A DNA stretch of 64,000 nucleotides from Fodinibacter sp038258215 (GTDB taxonomy: Bacteria > Actinomycetota > Actinomycetes > Actinomycetales > Dermatophilaceae), in the NCBI GenBank assembly GCA_038258215.1, contig JBBSQC010000001.1, forward strand, positions 1 through 64,000. Reading direction: 5' to 3'. The notes beneath the pieces were generated by a model, which saw nothing but the letters and a program-made list of their open reading frames with translations, made no database searches and was not told the origin of the DNA. The position numbers were made by a program, and so were the translations under genes. How positions within the stretch are numbered: the stretch's first letter is position 1; the number at the start of each line of letters is the position of its first letter. Below, one piece after another: positions 26,345 through 35,331 of the stretch.

Positions 26345-26350
26345 GTCCGG

Positions 26351-27124
26351 GTGTCCCTGTCCGAAGCCCTGCTCGTGGTCCTCGCGGGCGTCGGCGCCGG
26401 CACGATCAACACCATCGTCGGCTCCGGGACCCTCATCACCTTCCCCACCCTCCTCCTGCTCGGGGTGCCACCGGTCACGGCCAACGTGTCCAACACCATC
26501 GGGCTGCTCCCCGGCGGCGTGGCCGGCAGCCTGGGCTACCGCGCAGAGCTGGTCGGCGCCGCACCGGCTCTGAGGCGTCTGGTGCCGGCGTCCTTCGTCG
26601 GTGGGGTGGTCGGAGCCCTCCTGCTGCTCGTCCTGGACCCGGCCCTGTTCCGCGCGATCGTCCCGGTGCTCATCCTCATCGGTGTGGTCCTCGTCGTGCT
26701 CGGTCCCCGCCTGAGCGCGTGGACGCTCCGACGGCGGGCGGAGGGCACGGCATCCGATGCTCGGCACGCCGCCCTCATGCAGGCCGGAGTGTTCGGCACG
26801 GGGGTCTACGGGGGCTACTTCGGCGCAGCCCAGGGCGTGCTCCTCATGGGCATCATGGGCGCGCTGTCCAGCGAGCCGCTGCAGCGCCTCAACGGCTACA
26901 AGAACGTGCTGGCCACCGTCGTCAACGGGGTGGCGGCACTCGTCTTCGTCGTGGTCGCCCGGGACCGGATCGACTGGGCCGTGGTGGGGCTGATCGCGAT
27001 CGGCTCGCTGATCGGCGGGGTCGTCGGGTCGACGTTCGGGCGCCGGCTCAAGCCGCCCGTGCTGCGCGGGCTGATCGTCGTCATCGGCGTCGTGGCGCTC
27101 ATCAAGCTCGTCCTGTTCCCGTGA
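26351..27124 (+). CDS. TSUP family permease (TauE/SafE-like)
   Basis: 257 aa, mostly hydrophobic with about eight helices. The two-fold repeat typical of this family is visible: GAGTINTIVGSGTLITFP in the first half and GVYGGYFGAAQGVLLMG in the second. TSUP proteins export sulfite, sulfonates or related anions; substrate here is unknown. Its TGA overlaps the GTG start of the methyltransferase gene by 3 bases. Confidence 0.92.
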   Translation: MSLSEALLVVLAGVGAGTINTIVGSGTLITFPTLLLLGVPPVTANVSNTIGLLPGGVAGSLGYRAELVGAAPALRRLVPASFVGGVVGALLLLVLDPALFRAIVPVLILIGVVLVVLGPRLSAWTLRRRAEGTASDARHAALMQAGVFGTGVYGGYFGAAQGVLLMGIMGALSSEPLQRLNGYKNVLATVVNGVAALVFVVVARDRIDWAVVGLIAIGSLIGGVVGSTFGRRLKPPVLRGLIVVIGVVALIKLVLFP

Positions 27125-27933
27125 GCGTCCAGCGCATCACCAGCCCGGACGACCCGCGCCTGGCCGACTACGTGGCGCTCACCGACGTGGCCCTGCGCCG
27201 ACGGCTGGAGCCCGCGGGTGGGCTCTACATCGCGGAGTCGGAGAAGGTGATCCGTCGGGCACTGGCTGCGGGCCACCGACCGCGTTCCTACCTCATGGGG
27301 GAGCGCTGGCTCACCGACCTGGCCGACCTGGTCGAGACCGCGGATGCCGATGGCGTGCCGGTCTTCGTCGGTGATGCCGACGTGATCCGGGGCCTCATCG
27401 GCTACACCCTCCACCGGGGGGCGCTGGCTGCGATGCAACGACCCCGAACACGGTCGGTGGAGGAGGTCCTCGAGGGCGCCCGGCGCGTCCTGGTGCTGGA
27501 GGACATCGTCGACCACACCAACGTCGGCGCCGTCTTCCGCTCCGCTGCGGCCCTCGGCGTCGACGCCGTGCTGGTCACGCCCCGGTGTGCGGACCCGCTC
27601 TACCGGCGTTCCATCCGGGTCTCCATGGGCACGGTCTTCCAGGTGCCGTGGGCCCGGATCGACCCGTGGCCCGGTGGGGTCGGGGTGCTGCGCCACGCAG
27701 GCTTCACCGTCGCCGCGCTCGCGCTCGCTGATGACGCGGTCTCGCTCGCCGAGCTCGCCGCGGACCCCCATGACCGGCTCGCGCTCGTGCTCGGTACCGA
27801 GGGCGACGGGCTCTCCCGCCGGACCATCGGCGAGGTCGACCTGGCCGTGCGGATCCCCATGTCCGGTGCGGTCGACTCGCTGAACGTGGCGGCCGCCGGG
27901 GCGGTCGCCGCCTGGGCACTGCGGGTGACGTGA
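27121..27933 (+). CDS. SpoU/TrmH-type RNA 2'-O-methyltransferase
   Basis: 270 aa from a GTG at 27121 that overlaps the permease stop. The N-terminal substrate-binding part is followed by the SPOUT trefoil-knot domain with the three SpoU motifs: NVGAVFRSAAALG (motif 1), LALVLGTEGDGL (motif 2) and IPMSGAVDSLNVAAAGAVA (motif 3). It uses SAM to methylate rRNA or tRNA ribose; the target is not evident. Coupled translation with the TSUP permease appears to be positional only. Confidence 0.93.
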   Translation: MSVQRITSPDDPRLADYVALTDVALRRRLEPAGGLYIAESEKVIRRALAAGHRPRSYLMGERWLTDLADLVETADADGVPVFVGDADVIRGLIGYTLHRGALAAMQRPRTRSVEEVLEGARRVLVLEDIVDHTNVGAVFRSAAALGVDAVLVTPRCADPLYRRSIRVSMGTVFQVPWARIDPWPGGVGVLRHAGFTVAALALADDAVSLAELAADPHDRLALVLGTEGDGLSRRTIGEVDLAVRIPMSGAVDSLNVAAAGAVAAWALRVT

Positions 27934-27969
27934 GGGCGTGGCCCCGCGCCGGCATCGGGCGTTCCGGCG

Positions 27970-28665
27970 TCAGAAGAGGCGGTGCTCGCTGGTGTCGATC
28001 CCCTTGAGCTCGTCGTAGTCGAGCACGACGCACCGGATGCCGCGGTCCTCCGCCAGCGTGCGCGCCTGCGGCTTGATGACCTGCGCGGCGAAGACCCCGG
28101 TGACGGGTGCGAGGTGCGGGTCGCGGTTCATCAGCTCGAGGTAGCGGGTGAGCTGCTCCACCCCGTCGATCTCCCCACGACGCTTGATCTCGACGGCGAC
28201 CGAGCGCCCGGCCGCGTCCTTGCACAGGATGTCCACGGGGCCGATCGCGGTCATGTGCTCCCGTCGTCCCAGGGTGAAGCCCTCCCCGAGCGTGGTGATG
28301 TGCTCCGCCAGGAGTCGCTGGAGGTGGGCCTCGACCCCGTCCTTCACGAGACCGGGGTCCACCCCCAGCGCGTGGACCGAGTCGTGGTGCACCTCGTGCA
28401 GGCGCACCCTCAGCCGGTCCTCGGACTTCGCGTGCTGGACGACCCACACCGAGGTCACCCCCTCGGTCGCCTCGGTCTCGTCCGGCTCCACCTCCGCCAT
28501 GGCGCACGGGGGGGACATCCAGTTCAGCGGCTTGTAGGACCCACCGTCGGAGTGCACGAGGACCGATCCGTCGGCCTTGACGAGCAGGAGCCGGGTGGCC
28601 AGGGGCAGGTGGGCGCTCAGGCGCCCGTCGTAGTCGACGCTGCACGTCGCGATGACCATCCGCAC
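27970..28665 (-). CDS. nucS: mismatch-specific endonuclease NucS/EndoMS
   Basis: 231 aa from a GTG at 28665. N-terminal dimerisation/DNA-binding domain (VIATCSVDYDGRLSAHLP region) and C-terminal RecB-like nuclease with GPVDILCKD and VAVEIKRRGEIDGVEQLTRY, including the catalytic D and E-x-K. The C-terminal EHRLF resembles the clamp-binding tail of other actinobacterial NucS. It cuts both strands at mismatches and replaces MutS-MutL in this phylum. TAGGGT lies 8 bases before the start. Confidence 0.95.
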   Translation of the reverse strand: MRMVIATCSVDYDGRLSAHLPLATRLLLVKADGSVLVHSDGGSYKPLNWMSPPCAMAEVEPDETEATEGVTSVWVVQHAKSEDRLRVRLHEVHHDSVHALGVDPGLVKDGVEAHLQRLLAEHITTLGEGFTLGRREHMTAIGPVDILCKDAAGRSVAVEIKRRGEIDGVEQLTRYLELMNRDPHLAPVTGVFAAQVIKPQARTLAEDRGIRCVVLDYDELKGIDTSEHRLF

Positions 28666-28673
28666 GAGGAGCC

Positions 28674-28679
28674 ACCCTA
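28674..28679 (-). promoter_or_regulatory. -10 element of nucS (leaderless)
   Basis: TAGGGT on the minus strand ends 8 bases before the GTG at 28665. Confidence 0.45.
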
Positions 28680-28748
28680 GCGATCGGTCGGGTCGAACGT
28701 GTTGCCGACCGGTGCTCGCGGGCGCACACTGGGGGAGAGGTGAGGCCG

Positions 28749-29171
28749 ATGAGGGCAGCCCTGCTCCTGGTGTGCTTCATCGTCGTGCCCGGAATCTGTT
28801 TCGTCGCCCAGTGCGAGGCCCTCAGGTTCGTGTCGAGCGGGGAGACGCCGCAGTCCCTGCGGCCCCTGGTGCGCTGGGTCCGCGGCGTGCGCCGCGAGCT
28901 CGGCTGGGGCCCGCACATCGAAGAGCCGCTCCCCGACATCCTCCTGGCCCTGGAGCTGCGACGACTGGCAGCGGAGGTCCGGCGGGTCGAGGAGGGGAGG
29001 GAGCCGCACGCGGCGGCCCGCCGCCAGGCGGCCCTCGCGGCCTACGACCGGGTCCTCCTCCAGCTCTGCGAGACCGCCGACCTACCGACGGCCTCGGGCC
29101 TGCCGCCTCTGTCCGCACGCCATCGCCTGGAGCTCGAGACGGGGCTGGTCTCCAGCGGCCTCGACTGGTGA
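28749..29171 (+). CDS. hypothetical protein with N-terminal membrane helix
   Basis: 140 aa from an ATG with GGGGGAGAGG 8 bases upstream; a GTG at 28740 is a less likely alternative. Residues 4-22 (AALLLVCFIVVPGICFVAQ) are hydrophobic and may be an anchor or signal. The rest is Arg/Glu/Leu-rich and predicted helical, with ALELRRLAAEVRRVEEG suggestive of a short coiled coil. I do not recognise the family. The gene is divergent from nucS across 83 bases. Confidence 0.7.
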   Translation: MRAALLLVCFIVVPGICFVAQCEALRFVSSGETPQSLRPLVRWVRGVRRELGWGPHIEEPLPDILLALELRRLAAEVRRVEEGREPHAAARRQAALAAYDRVLLQLCETADLPTASGLPPLSARHRLELETGLVSSGLDW

Positions 29172-29254
29172 GCCTGCCGGAGACCGCCCGGGGTAAGGAG
29201 CGTCACGCCGCCGGGGTGTCGTGAGCACGCGGGGCCTCTGCGAGGATCTGGCCC

Positions 29255-31033
29255 ATGGCACGTGACTTCACCAGTGTGGGTGTGATCGGACTCGGGACGA
29301 TGGGCGCGGGGATCGTCGAGGTCTTCGCCCGCAACGCGATCGACGTGTTCGCGGTCGACGTCAACGAGGCGGGGGTGGAGCACGGGCGGGCCGTGCTGAC
29401 CGGCAGCACCGGTCGCGCCCTGGGGCGCGGGAAGATCACCCAGGAGCAGCACGACGCGATCCACGCGCGGGTGACCTACTCCACCGACCTCACCGTCCTG
29501 GCGGAGTGCCAGCTCGTCGTCGAGGCGGTGCCCGAGCAGCTCGAGCTGAAGAAGTCGCTGCTCAGCACCCTGGACGGCATCGTCACGCCCGACGCGGTGC
29601 TCGCGACCAACACCTCGTCCCTTCCGGTGACCGAGATCGCCGTCGCGACCTCCAACCCCAAGCGCGTCGTGGGCATGCACTTCTTCAACCCCGCGCCGGT
29701 GCAGCAGTTCGTCGAGGTCATCCGCACCGTGATCACCGCCGACGACGTCTTCGAGGACGTCAAGGCGCTCGCCGACCGGATCGGCAAGAAGCCGGTGATC
29801 GTCGGCGACAAGGCGGGGTTCATCGCCAACGCCCTCCTCTTCGGCTACCTCAACCACGCCGTGTCGATGTTCGAGAGCCGCTACGCCACGCGCGAGGACC
29901 TCGATGCCTCGATGCGCTTCGGCTGTGGCTATCCGATGGGTCCGCTGCAGCTGCTCGACCTCATCGGGCTCGACACGGCCTACGAGATCCTCGACACGAT
30001 GTACAAGCAGGGGCGCGACCGCCTGCACGCCCCCAGCCCGATCATCAAGCAGATGGTGAGCGCCGGTCTCCTGGGCCGCAAGTCCGGTCGTGGCTTCTAC
30101 ACGTATGCCGCCCCCGGCTCACCCGAGGTGGTCGCCGACGCCAACACGCCGACCGAGGGCCCGCCCGCCGGCGTGGCCCTGCGCGAGGTGACGAGCGTCG
30201 GCGTGGTGGGCTCGGGCACCATGGCGACGGGGATCGTGGAGGTCTTCGCTGCGGCGGGCTACGCGGTGACCTATGTCGCCCGTACCGACGAGCGGGTCGC
30301 GGGCGTGCGGGCGGGGATCGACCGCAGCCTGGCCCGTGCGGTCGACAAGGGCCGGCTCACCGCGCAGGAGGCCGAGGCCACGGTCGGGCGGCTCACCGGC
30401 TCGACCTCGCGGGAGGCCCTGTCCCAGGTGGACCTCGTGGTCGAGGCGGTCGCCGAGGACCTGGAGGTCAAGCAGGACCTCTTCCGGGACCTCGACCGCA
30501 TCTGCAGGCCGGGTGCGGTGCTGGCCACGACGACCTCGTCCCTGCCGATCATCGACTGCGCCAAGGTCACGTCGCGCCCCGAGGACGTCGTCGGGATGCA
30601 CTTCTTCAACCCCGCCCAGGTCATGAAGCTCGTCGAGGTGGTGCACACCGTGGCCACGGGCCCCGACGTCGTCGCGACGGTGCAGGACCTCTGCGCGAAG
30701 GTCGGCAAGGTCGCCGTCACCTGCGGCGACCGGTCGGGGTTCATCGTCAACGCGCTGCTCTTCCCCTACCTCAACGACGCCGTGAAGATGCTGTCGGCGA
30801 ACTACGCCACGGCCGACGACATCGACACCGCGATGAAGACCGGCTGCGGGCTGCCGATGGGGCCCTTCGAGCTGCTCGACGTCGTGGGGCTCGACGTGTC
30901 GCTGGCCATCCAGCGGGAGCTGTACCTCGAGTTCCGCGAGCCGGGGTTCGCGCCGGCGCCGCTGCTGGAGCACCTCGTCACGGCGGGCTACCTCGGCCGC
31001 AAGACCGGGCGAGGCTTCCGCACCCACGCCTGA
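29255..31033 (+). CDS. 3-hydroxyacyl-CoA dehydrogenase, two tandem full modules
   Basis: 592 aa made of two complete copies of the about 285-aa 3-hydroxybutyryl-CoA dehydrogenase unit. Copy 1 has GLGTMGAGIVEVFA (about 11-24), FNPAP and the C-terminal GCGYPMGPLQLLDLIGLD; copy 2 begins near residue 312 with GSGTMATGIVEVFA, then FNPAQ and GCGLPMGPFELLDVVGLD. Each copy keeps the NAD fold and the catalytic His-Glu region (MHFFNP). The enzyme oxidises 3-hydroxyacyl-CoA with NAD+ in beta-oxidation or butyrate-type metabolism. It is followed by an unusually long inverted repeat. Confidence 0.92.
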   Translation: MARDFTSVGVIGLGTMGAGIVEVFARNAIDVFAVDVNEAGVEHGRAVLTGSTGRALGRGKITQEQHDAIHARVTYSTDLTVLAECQLVVEAVPEQLELKKSLLSTLDGIVTPDAVLATNTSSLPVTEIAVATSNPKRVVGMHFFNPAPVQQFVEVIRTVITADDVFEDVKALADRIGKKPVIVGDKAGFIANALLFGYLNHAVSMFESRYATREDLDASMRFGCGYPMGPLQLLDLIGLDTAYEILDTMYKQGRDRLHAPSPIIKQMVSAGLLGRKSGRGFYTYAAPGSPEVVADANTPTEGPPAGVALREVTSVGVVGSGTMATGIVEVFAAAGYAVTYVARTDERVAGVRAGIDRSLARAVDKGRLTAQEAEATVGRLTGSTSREALSQVDLVVEAVAEDLEVKQDLFRDLDRICRPGAVLATTTSSLPIIDCAKVTSRPEDVVGMHFFNPAQVMKLVEVVHTVATGPDVVATVQDLCAKVGKVAVTCGDRSGFIVNALLFPYLNDAVKMLSANYATADDIDTAMKTGCGLPMGPFELLDVVGLDVSLAIQRELYLEFREPGFAPAPLLEHLVTAGYLGRKTGRGFRTHA

Positions 31034-31050
31034 CCGGCCCGGCATCCTCG

Positions 31051-31110
31051 TCGAGCGAACAGAACACGCCGTCTGCGCGCGCGCTCAGACGGCGTGTTCT
31101 GTTCACTCGA
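31051..31110. terminator. 25-bp inverted repeat after hydroxyacyl-CoA dehydrogenase
   Basis: Arms 31051-31075 and 31086-31110 pair over 25 bases with one mismatch, loop CGCGCGCGCT. The right arm ends 8 bases before the -10 element of the next gene. It can act as a terminator, but the stem is about twice the usual length. Confidence 0.6.
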
Positions 31111-31118
31111 CGGGTGAG

Positions 31119-31124
31119 TAGGGT
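31119..31124 (+). promoter_or_regulatory. -10 element of FAD/GcvT gene (leaderless)
   Basis: TAGGGT ends 6 bases before the GTG at 31131. Its -35 region would fall inside the right arm of the upstream inverted repeat. Confidence 0.5.
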
Positions 31125-31130
31125 CGCCGG

Positions 31131-33602
31131 GTGAGCCGCACCCCGTCACTGCCCGCCCGCGCGAGGGTCGTCGTCATCGGCGGGGGGGTCATCGGCACCT
31201 CGATCGCCTACCACCTGGCCCACCTCGGGGTCACCGACGTGCTGGTGCTCGAGCGCGACCGGCTCACCTCGGGCACGACCTGGCACGCCGCCGGGCTGAT
31301 GACCTGCTTCGGCTCCACGAGCGAGACGAGCACCCGCCTGCGGCTGTACTCCCGCGACCTCTACGCCCGGCTGGAGGCCGAGACCGGCGTCGCGACCGGG
31401 TTCCGGCCCGTGGGGCTCATCGAGGCCGCCGCCGATGCCGACCGCCTGGAGGAGTACCGGCGGGTGGCCGCCTTCCAGCGCCTGCACGGCCTCGAGGTCG
31501 AGGAGATCGGGCCGCGGGAGATGGCCGACCTCTTCCCGCTGGCCCGCACCGACGACCTCCTCGCCGGCTTCCACGTGCCGGGCGACGGCCGGGTGAACCC
31601 CGTGGACCTCACCATGAGCCTCGCCCGGGGGGCGCGCGACCTCGGGGTCCGGGTCATTGAGGGGGTGCGCGTCGAGCAGGTGACCACCCGCCCTCGCGGC
31701 CTGGTCGAGGAGGTCACCGGGGTCCGCACGGATGCCGGCGACGTCGAGTGCGAGCTGGTCGTGAACTGCGCCGGGATGTGGGCTCGCGAGCTCGGTGAGC
31801 GCAACCGGGTGGTCGTGCCCAACCAGGCCGCCGAGCACTACTACCTCGTGACCGAGCCGATCGACGGCATGAGCCCCGAGGCGCCGGTGTTCGAGGACCC
31901 GGCCGCCTACGGCTACTACCGCGAGGAGGGCGGCGGCATGATGGTCGGCTTCTTCGAGCCACGGGCCGCGGCCTGGAGCGTCGAGGGCATCCCGGCGGAC
32001 TTCTCCTTCGGCACCATCACACCCGACTGGGACCGCATGGGCCCCTACGTCGAGCGCGCCATCGCCCGGGTGCCGATCGTCGAGACGGTGGGCATCCGCA
32101 CCTTCTTCTGCGGTCCGGAGTCCTTCACGCCCGACCTCTCACCGGCCGTCGGTGAGGCTCCCGGCATCCACGGCTACTTCGTCTGCGCGGGCCTCAACTC
32201 CGTGGGCATCCTCTCGGCCGGCGGGCTCGGGCGCGTCGTCGCGCAGTGGATGGCCGAGGGCCGCCCCGACGTCGACGTCACCGGCATCGACGTCGCCCGC
32301 TTCCGGGACTGGCAGCTCGACCCTCGACACCGCGCCGAGCGCACCGTCGAGATCCTCGGCACGGTGTACGCCGCACACACCCCTGGCGTCGAGCTCCGCA
32401 CGGGGCGAGGGGTGTTCAGGTCACCGCTGCACGACCGCCTGGTCGGCGAGGGCGCACGGATGCGCGACGTCAGCGGCTGGGAGTCGGCCGCCTGGTATGC
32501 CGGTCGCGGGCAGGTGCCGAGCGCCGAGCCGGGCTGGGGGCACCAGCCGTGGTTCACCCACTGGGAGGCCGAGCACCGGGCCGTGCGCGAGGCGGTCGGG
32601 CTGATGGACATGTCGTTCATGTCGAAGTTCGCGGTGCGCGGGCCCGGTGCCGGCGCCCTGCTCGACCGGCTCAGCACGGGCCCGGTCAACGAGCGCGACG
32701 GAGTCATCACCTACACGCAGTGGCTCGACGAGCAGGGTGGGATCCGCGCGGACCTCACCGTGACCCGCCTGGCCGCCGACGACTTCCTCGTCGTCGCCTC
32801 CGACACGTCCCACGGCCCCGCACTCGCGTGGCTCCGGCGGGCCGTCGGTGACGCCGACGCCACCGTCGAGGACGTGAGCACCCAGCGCGCCCTGATGACC
32901 GTCCAGGGCCCGGCGTCGCGCGCCACCCTGGCCGCAGCGGCACCGGCCACGGACTGGTCGAACGAGGCGATCCCGTTCCGGGCGGCGCGGCACGTCGAGA
33001 TCGCGGGAGCGGAGGTGCTCGCGATCCGGATCACCTACCTCGGCGAGCTCGGCTGGGAGCTGTACGTGCCGGTCGACCGGGCCGTCGACGTGTGGGATGC
33101 CGTGCTGGAGGCGGGGGCGGGTCACGGCATCCGGCCCGTGGGGCTCCGCGCCCTGTCGAGCCTGCGCATGGAGAAGGCCTACCGCGACTACGGACACGAC
33201 ATCGACAACACAGACGACGTCGTCGGTGTCGGCCTCGGTTTCGCCGCGGCGCTGCACAAGCCGGGCGGCTTCACGGGTCGCGAGGCCGTGCTGGCCGCCA
33301 AGGGGCGCGGCACCCCGCACCACCGGCTCGTGCAGGTGCTCCTCACCGACCCCGACCCGCTGCTGTTCCACGCCGAGCCCGTGCTGCGTGACGGCGTCGT
33401 CGTGGGCGAGGTGCGCTCGGCGTCCTACGGCTGGACGCTCGGTGGCGCGGTCGGGCTCGCCTTCGTCGGCGGTGACGGCCCGGTCACCCCGCAGTGGCTC
33501 GCCGACGGCAGGTGGGAGGTCGACGTCGCGGGCACCCGGCACCCGGCCAGCGTCTCCCTCCGTCCGCTCTACGACCCCACCAGCGCGCGCGTCACCGGTT
33601 GA
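31131..33602 (+). CDS. FAD-dependent dehydrogenase with GcvT domain (dimethylglycine/sarcosine dehydrogenase type)
   Basis: 823 aa. Residues 8-370 are a DAO-type FAD domain (VVVIGGGVIGTSIAYHLAHLG); TTWHAAGL at about residue 55 holds the histidine that carries covalent FAD in mammalian dimethylglycine and sarcosine dehydrogenases. A linker domain (about 375-430) and the folate-binding GcvT domain plus its C-terminal barrel (about 435-820) follow. Such enzymes demethylate N-methyl amines and pass the one-carbon unit to tetrahydrofolate. No other glycine-betaine genes are nearby, so the exact substrate is open. Confidence 0.93.
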   Translation: MSRTPSLPARARVVVIGGGVIGTSIAYHLAHLGVTDVLVLERDRLTSGTTWHAAGLMTCFGSTSETSTRLRLYSRDLYARLEAETGVATGFRPVGLIEAAADADRLEEYRRVAAFQRLHGLEVEEIGPREMADLFPLARTDDLLAGFHVPGDGRVNPVDLTMSLARGARDLGVRVIEGVRVEQVTTRPRGLVEEVTGVRTDAGDVECELVVNCAGMWARELGERNRVVVPNQAAEHYYLVTEPIDGMSPEAPVFEDPAAYGYYREEGGGMMVGFFEPRAAAWSVEGIPADFSFGTITPDWDRMGPYVERAIARVPIVETVGIRTFFCGPESFTPDLSPAVGEAPGIHGYFVCAGLNSVGILSAGGLGRVVAQWMAEGRPDVDVTGIDVARFRDWQLDPRHRAERTVEILGTVYAAHTPGVELRTGRGVFRSPLHDRLVGEGARMRDVSGWESAAWYAGRGQVPSAEPGWGHQPWFTHWEAEHRAVREAVGLMDMSFMSKFAVRGPGAGALLDRLSTGPVNERDGVITYTQWLDEQGGIRADLTVTRLAADDFLVVASDTSHGPALAWLRRAVGDADATVEDVSTQRALMTVQGPASRATLAAAAPATDWSNEAIPFRAARHVEIAGAEVLAIRITYLGELGWELYVPVDRAVDVWDAVLEAGAGHGIRPVGLRALSSLRMEKAYRDYGHDIDNTDDVVGVGLGFAAALHKPGGFTGREAVLAAKGRGTPHHRLVQVLLTDPDPLLFHAEPVLRDGVVVGEVRSASYGWTLGGAVGLAFVGGDGPVTPQWLADGRWEVDVAGTRHPASVSLRPLYDPTSARVTG

Positions 33603-33644
33603 GGCGTGGCCCCGGTGCGCGATGCGTCTGGGACGATGGTGTGC

Positions 33645-33923
33645 ATGCCCCGCGCCAACCGACGTCGTCGTGACCTCGAGTCCCGGCCGATGTCGGGGTC
33701 GGGCGAGGTGGCGAGCGAGACCTTCCACGGCCGCCCTTGGAACGTGCGACGGCTGACCGGGGCCTCGGCCACGCGGGACTACCGCTGCCCCGGCTGCCAC
33801 CAGGGCATCGCGCCCGGGACGGCCCACCTCGTCGCCTGGCCGGCCGAGGGTGTCGGCGGGATCGACGAGCGTCGGCACTGGCACACGCGGTGCTGGTCCG
33901 GTCGGCACGCCGCACACCCCTGA
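33645..33923 (+). CDS. small conserved zinc-ribbon-like protein
   Basis: 92 aa. Basic N-terminus (MPRANRRRRDLESRP), then YRCPGCHQGIAPGTAHLVAWP and RRHWHTRCW, a Cys/His set that could bind one zinc. It matches a short conserved actinobacterial protein often labelled ATP/GTP-binding without evidence; I see no nucleotide motif. The ATG at 33645 is chosen because the part before it is not conserved-looking. It is convergent with the AI-2E family gene, 43 bases apart. Confidence 0.75.
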   Translation: MPRANRRRRDLESRPMSGSGEVASETFHGRPWNVRRLTGASATRDYRCPGCHQGIAPGTAHLVAWPAEGVGGIDERRHWHTRCWSGRHAAHP

Positions 33924-33966
33924 GCGAGGCCCCGGGACGACCTGGTGGTCGGTGGGCAGTCGGGGC

Positions 33967-35283
33967 TCAGTGGGCGCGCTGACGGGGGACCAGGACCTCC
34001 TCGTAGAGCAGGATCAGGCCGGCGGCCACCGGGATCGCGAGCAGGGCCCCGAGCACCCCGAGCAGGGCGCCCCCGGCCAGCGCGGCGACGATCGTCACCG
34101 GCCCAGGCACGGACACGGTGCGCATCATGACCCGCGGAGCCACGATGTAGTTCTCGAGCTGCTGATAGACGACGTAGTAGATGATCGCGATGAGCGCGTT
34201 GCGCGGCTCGTCAAAGAAGGCCACCAGGGTGACGACGGCCGCGCCGAGGGTCGCGCCGATCATCGGGATGAGCCCGAGGAGGCCGACGGTGACGGCGAGC
34301 ACCGCGGCATAGGGGATCCCGACGACGGTCATCAGCACGTAGGACAGCCCGGCGTTGAGGCTCGCGATGGCGACCTGGCCGATGGCGTACGAGCCGACCC
34401 GACGCATCATCTCCTCCGAGAGCGAGATGACCCGGGGTCTGCGGGTGGCCGGGACCGCGGCGTACGCGGCCTGCTTGATCCGCGGGAGCGAGGAGAGGAA
34501 GTACAGCGTGAGGACCAGCACCGTGAAGAACTGGAAGACACCGCTCACCAGGAGACGACCCGCGCCGAGGAGGCCGCCGAGCACGCCCTCGATGAACTGC
34601 TGGTCGGAGATTCGGTCCATCGCCTCGGCTCGCACCTTGTCCAGGACGTCGTAGTTCTCGTCGATCCGGTTCAACCAGCGGCTGTCGAGGATGTCCTGCA
34701 CGTAGCTGGGGGCCTGTGACGCCAGCTGCGAGCCCTGGAGCACGACCGGTGGCACGACCAGCGCCCCGATGACCCCGAAGACGACGAGCAGGCCCAGGAA
34801 CACGGTCAGAACGGCAAGGCTGCGGCGCATCCCGCGCCCGACGAGGAGGTCGACCATGGGGGCGAGGGTGAGGGTGAGGAAGAACGCGATGACGATGATC
34901 GTGAACGTGGTGGTGAGGCGGCCCACCAGCCCCCACAGGCCGACCGCGAGGAGGGCACCGGTCGCGCCGAAGAACCCGAGGTAGAACGGGGAGTGGCGGT
35001 TCAGTGGCTTCCCGGCGGCTCCGAACGGCTGCGGGATCCCCACCGGGACGCTGCCCGCGTGCTCACCGGTGGGTGGGCCAGAGGCCACCGCCGGGCTGAC
35101 CGGGGGAGCGGCGTCGGCTGTGCTCGACCCGGTCTCGGCCAACACCTCGGCCGGGACGTCGAGCTCTCCGGAGGCCGTCAGGTGCTCCTGGGCGATCCGG
35201 TTGCTCTGTTCCAGAGCGGCCACCTGACGTCGCCGGAAGTCCCCCCACCGCCTGACCGGTGACCACACACTCGACAGCCTCAC
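33967..35283 (-). CDS. AI-2E family permease-like protein
   Basis: 438 aa from a GTG with GGAGG 7 bases upstream. About 100 N-terminal residues are soluble, Ala/Pro-rich and probably disordered; then some eight hydrophobic helices (for example LGFFGATGALLAVGLWGLVG and FTIIVIAFFLTLTLAPMVDLLV), with the family pattern PMIGATLGAAVVTLVA near residue 340. Members include AI-2 exporters and Na+/H+ antiporters, so substrate is not assignable. It lies downstream of ccrA on the same strand but is separated by a hairpin. Confidence 0.88.
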   Translation of the reverse strand: MRLSSVWSPVRRWGDFRRRQVAALEQSNRIAQEHLTASGELDVPAEVLAETGSSTADAAPPVSPAVASGPPTGEHAGSVPVGIPQPFGAAGKPLNRHSPFYLGFFGATGALLAVGLWGLVGRLTTTFTIIVIAFFLTLTLAPMVDLLVGRGMRRSLAVLTVFLGLLVVFGVIGALVVPPVVLQGSQLASQAPSYVQDILDSRWLNRIDENYDVLDKVRAEAMDRISDQQFIEGVLGGLLGAGRLLVSGVFQFFTVLVLTLYFLSSLPRIKQAAYAAVPATRRPRVISLSEEMMRRVGSYAIGQVAIASLNAGLSYVLMTVVGIPYAAVLAVTVGLLGLIPMIGATLGAAVVTLVAFFDEPRNALIAIIYYVVYQQLENYIVAPRVMMRTVSVPGPVTIVAALAGGALLGVLGALLAIPVAAGLILLYEEVLVPRQRAH

Positions 35284-35292
35284 TCCACACCT

Positions 35293-35314
35293 CCGCGGCT
35301 CACCCTAGCCGCGG
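35293..35314 (-). terminator. 8-bp perfect hairpin between ccrA and AI-2E gene
   Basis: CCGCGGCT (35293-35300) pairs with AGCCGCGG (35307-35314), loop CACCCT. It lies 18 bases after the ccrA stop. The first two bases of the downstream GGAGG ribosome site (35290-35294) are inside the stem, so it might also limit AI-2E gene translation. Confidence 0.55.
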
Positions 35315-35331
35315 CCCGACGGGCCTCGGGC

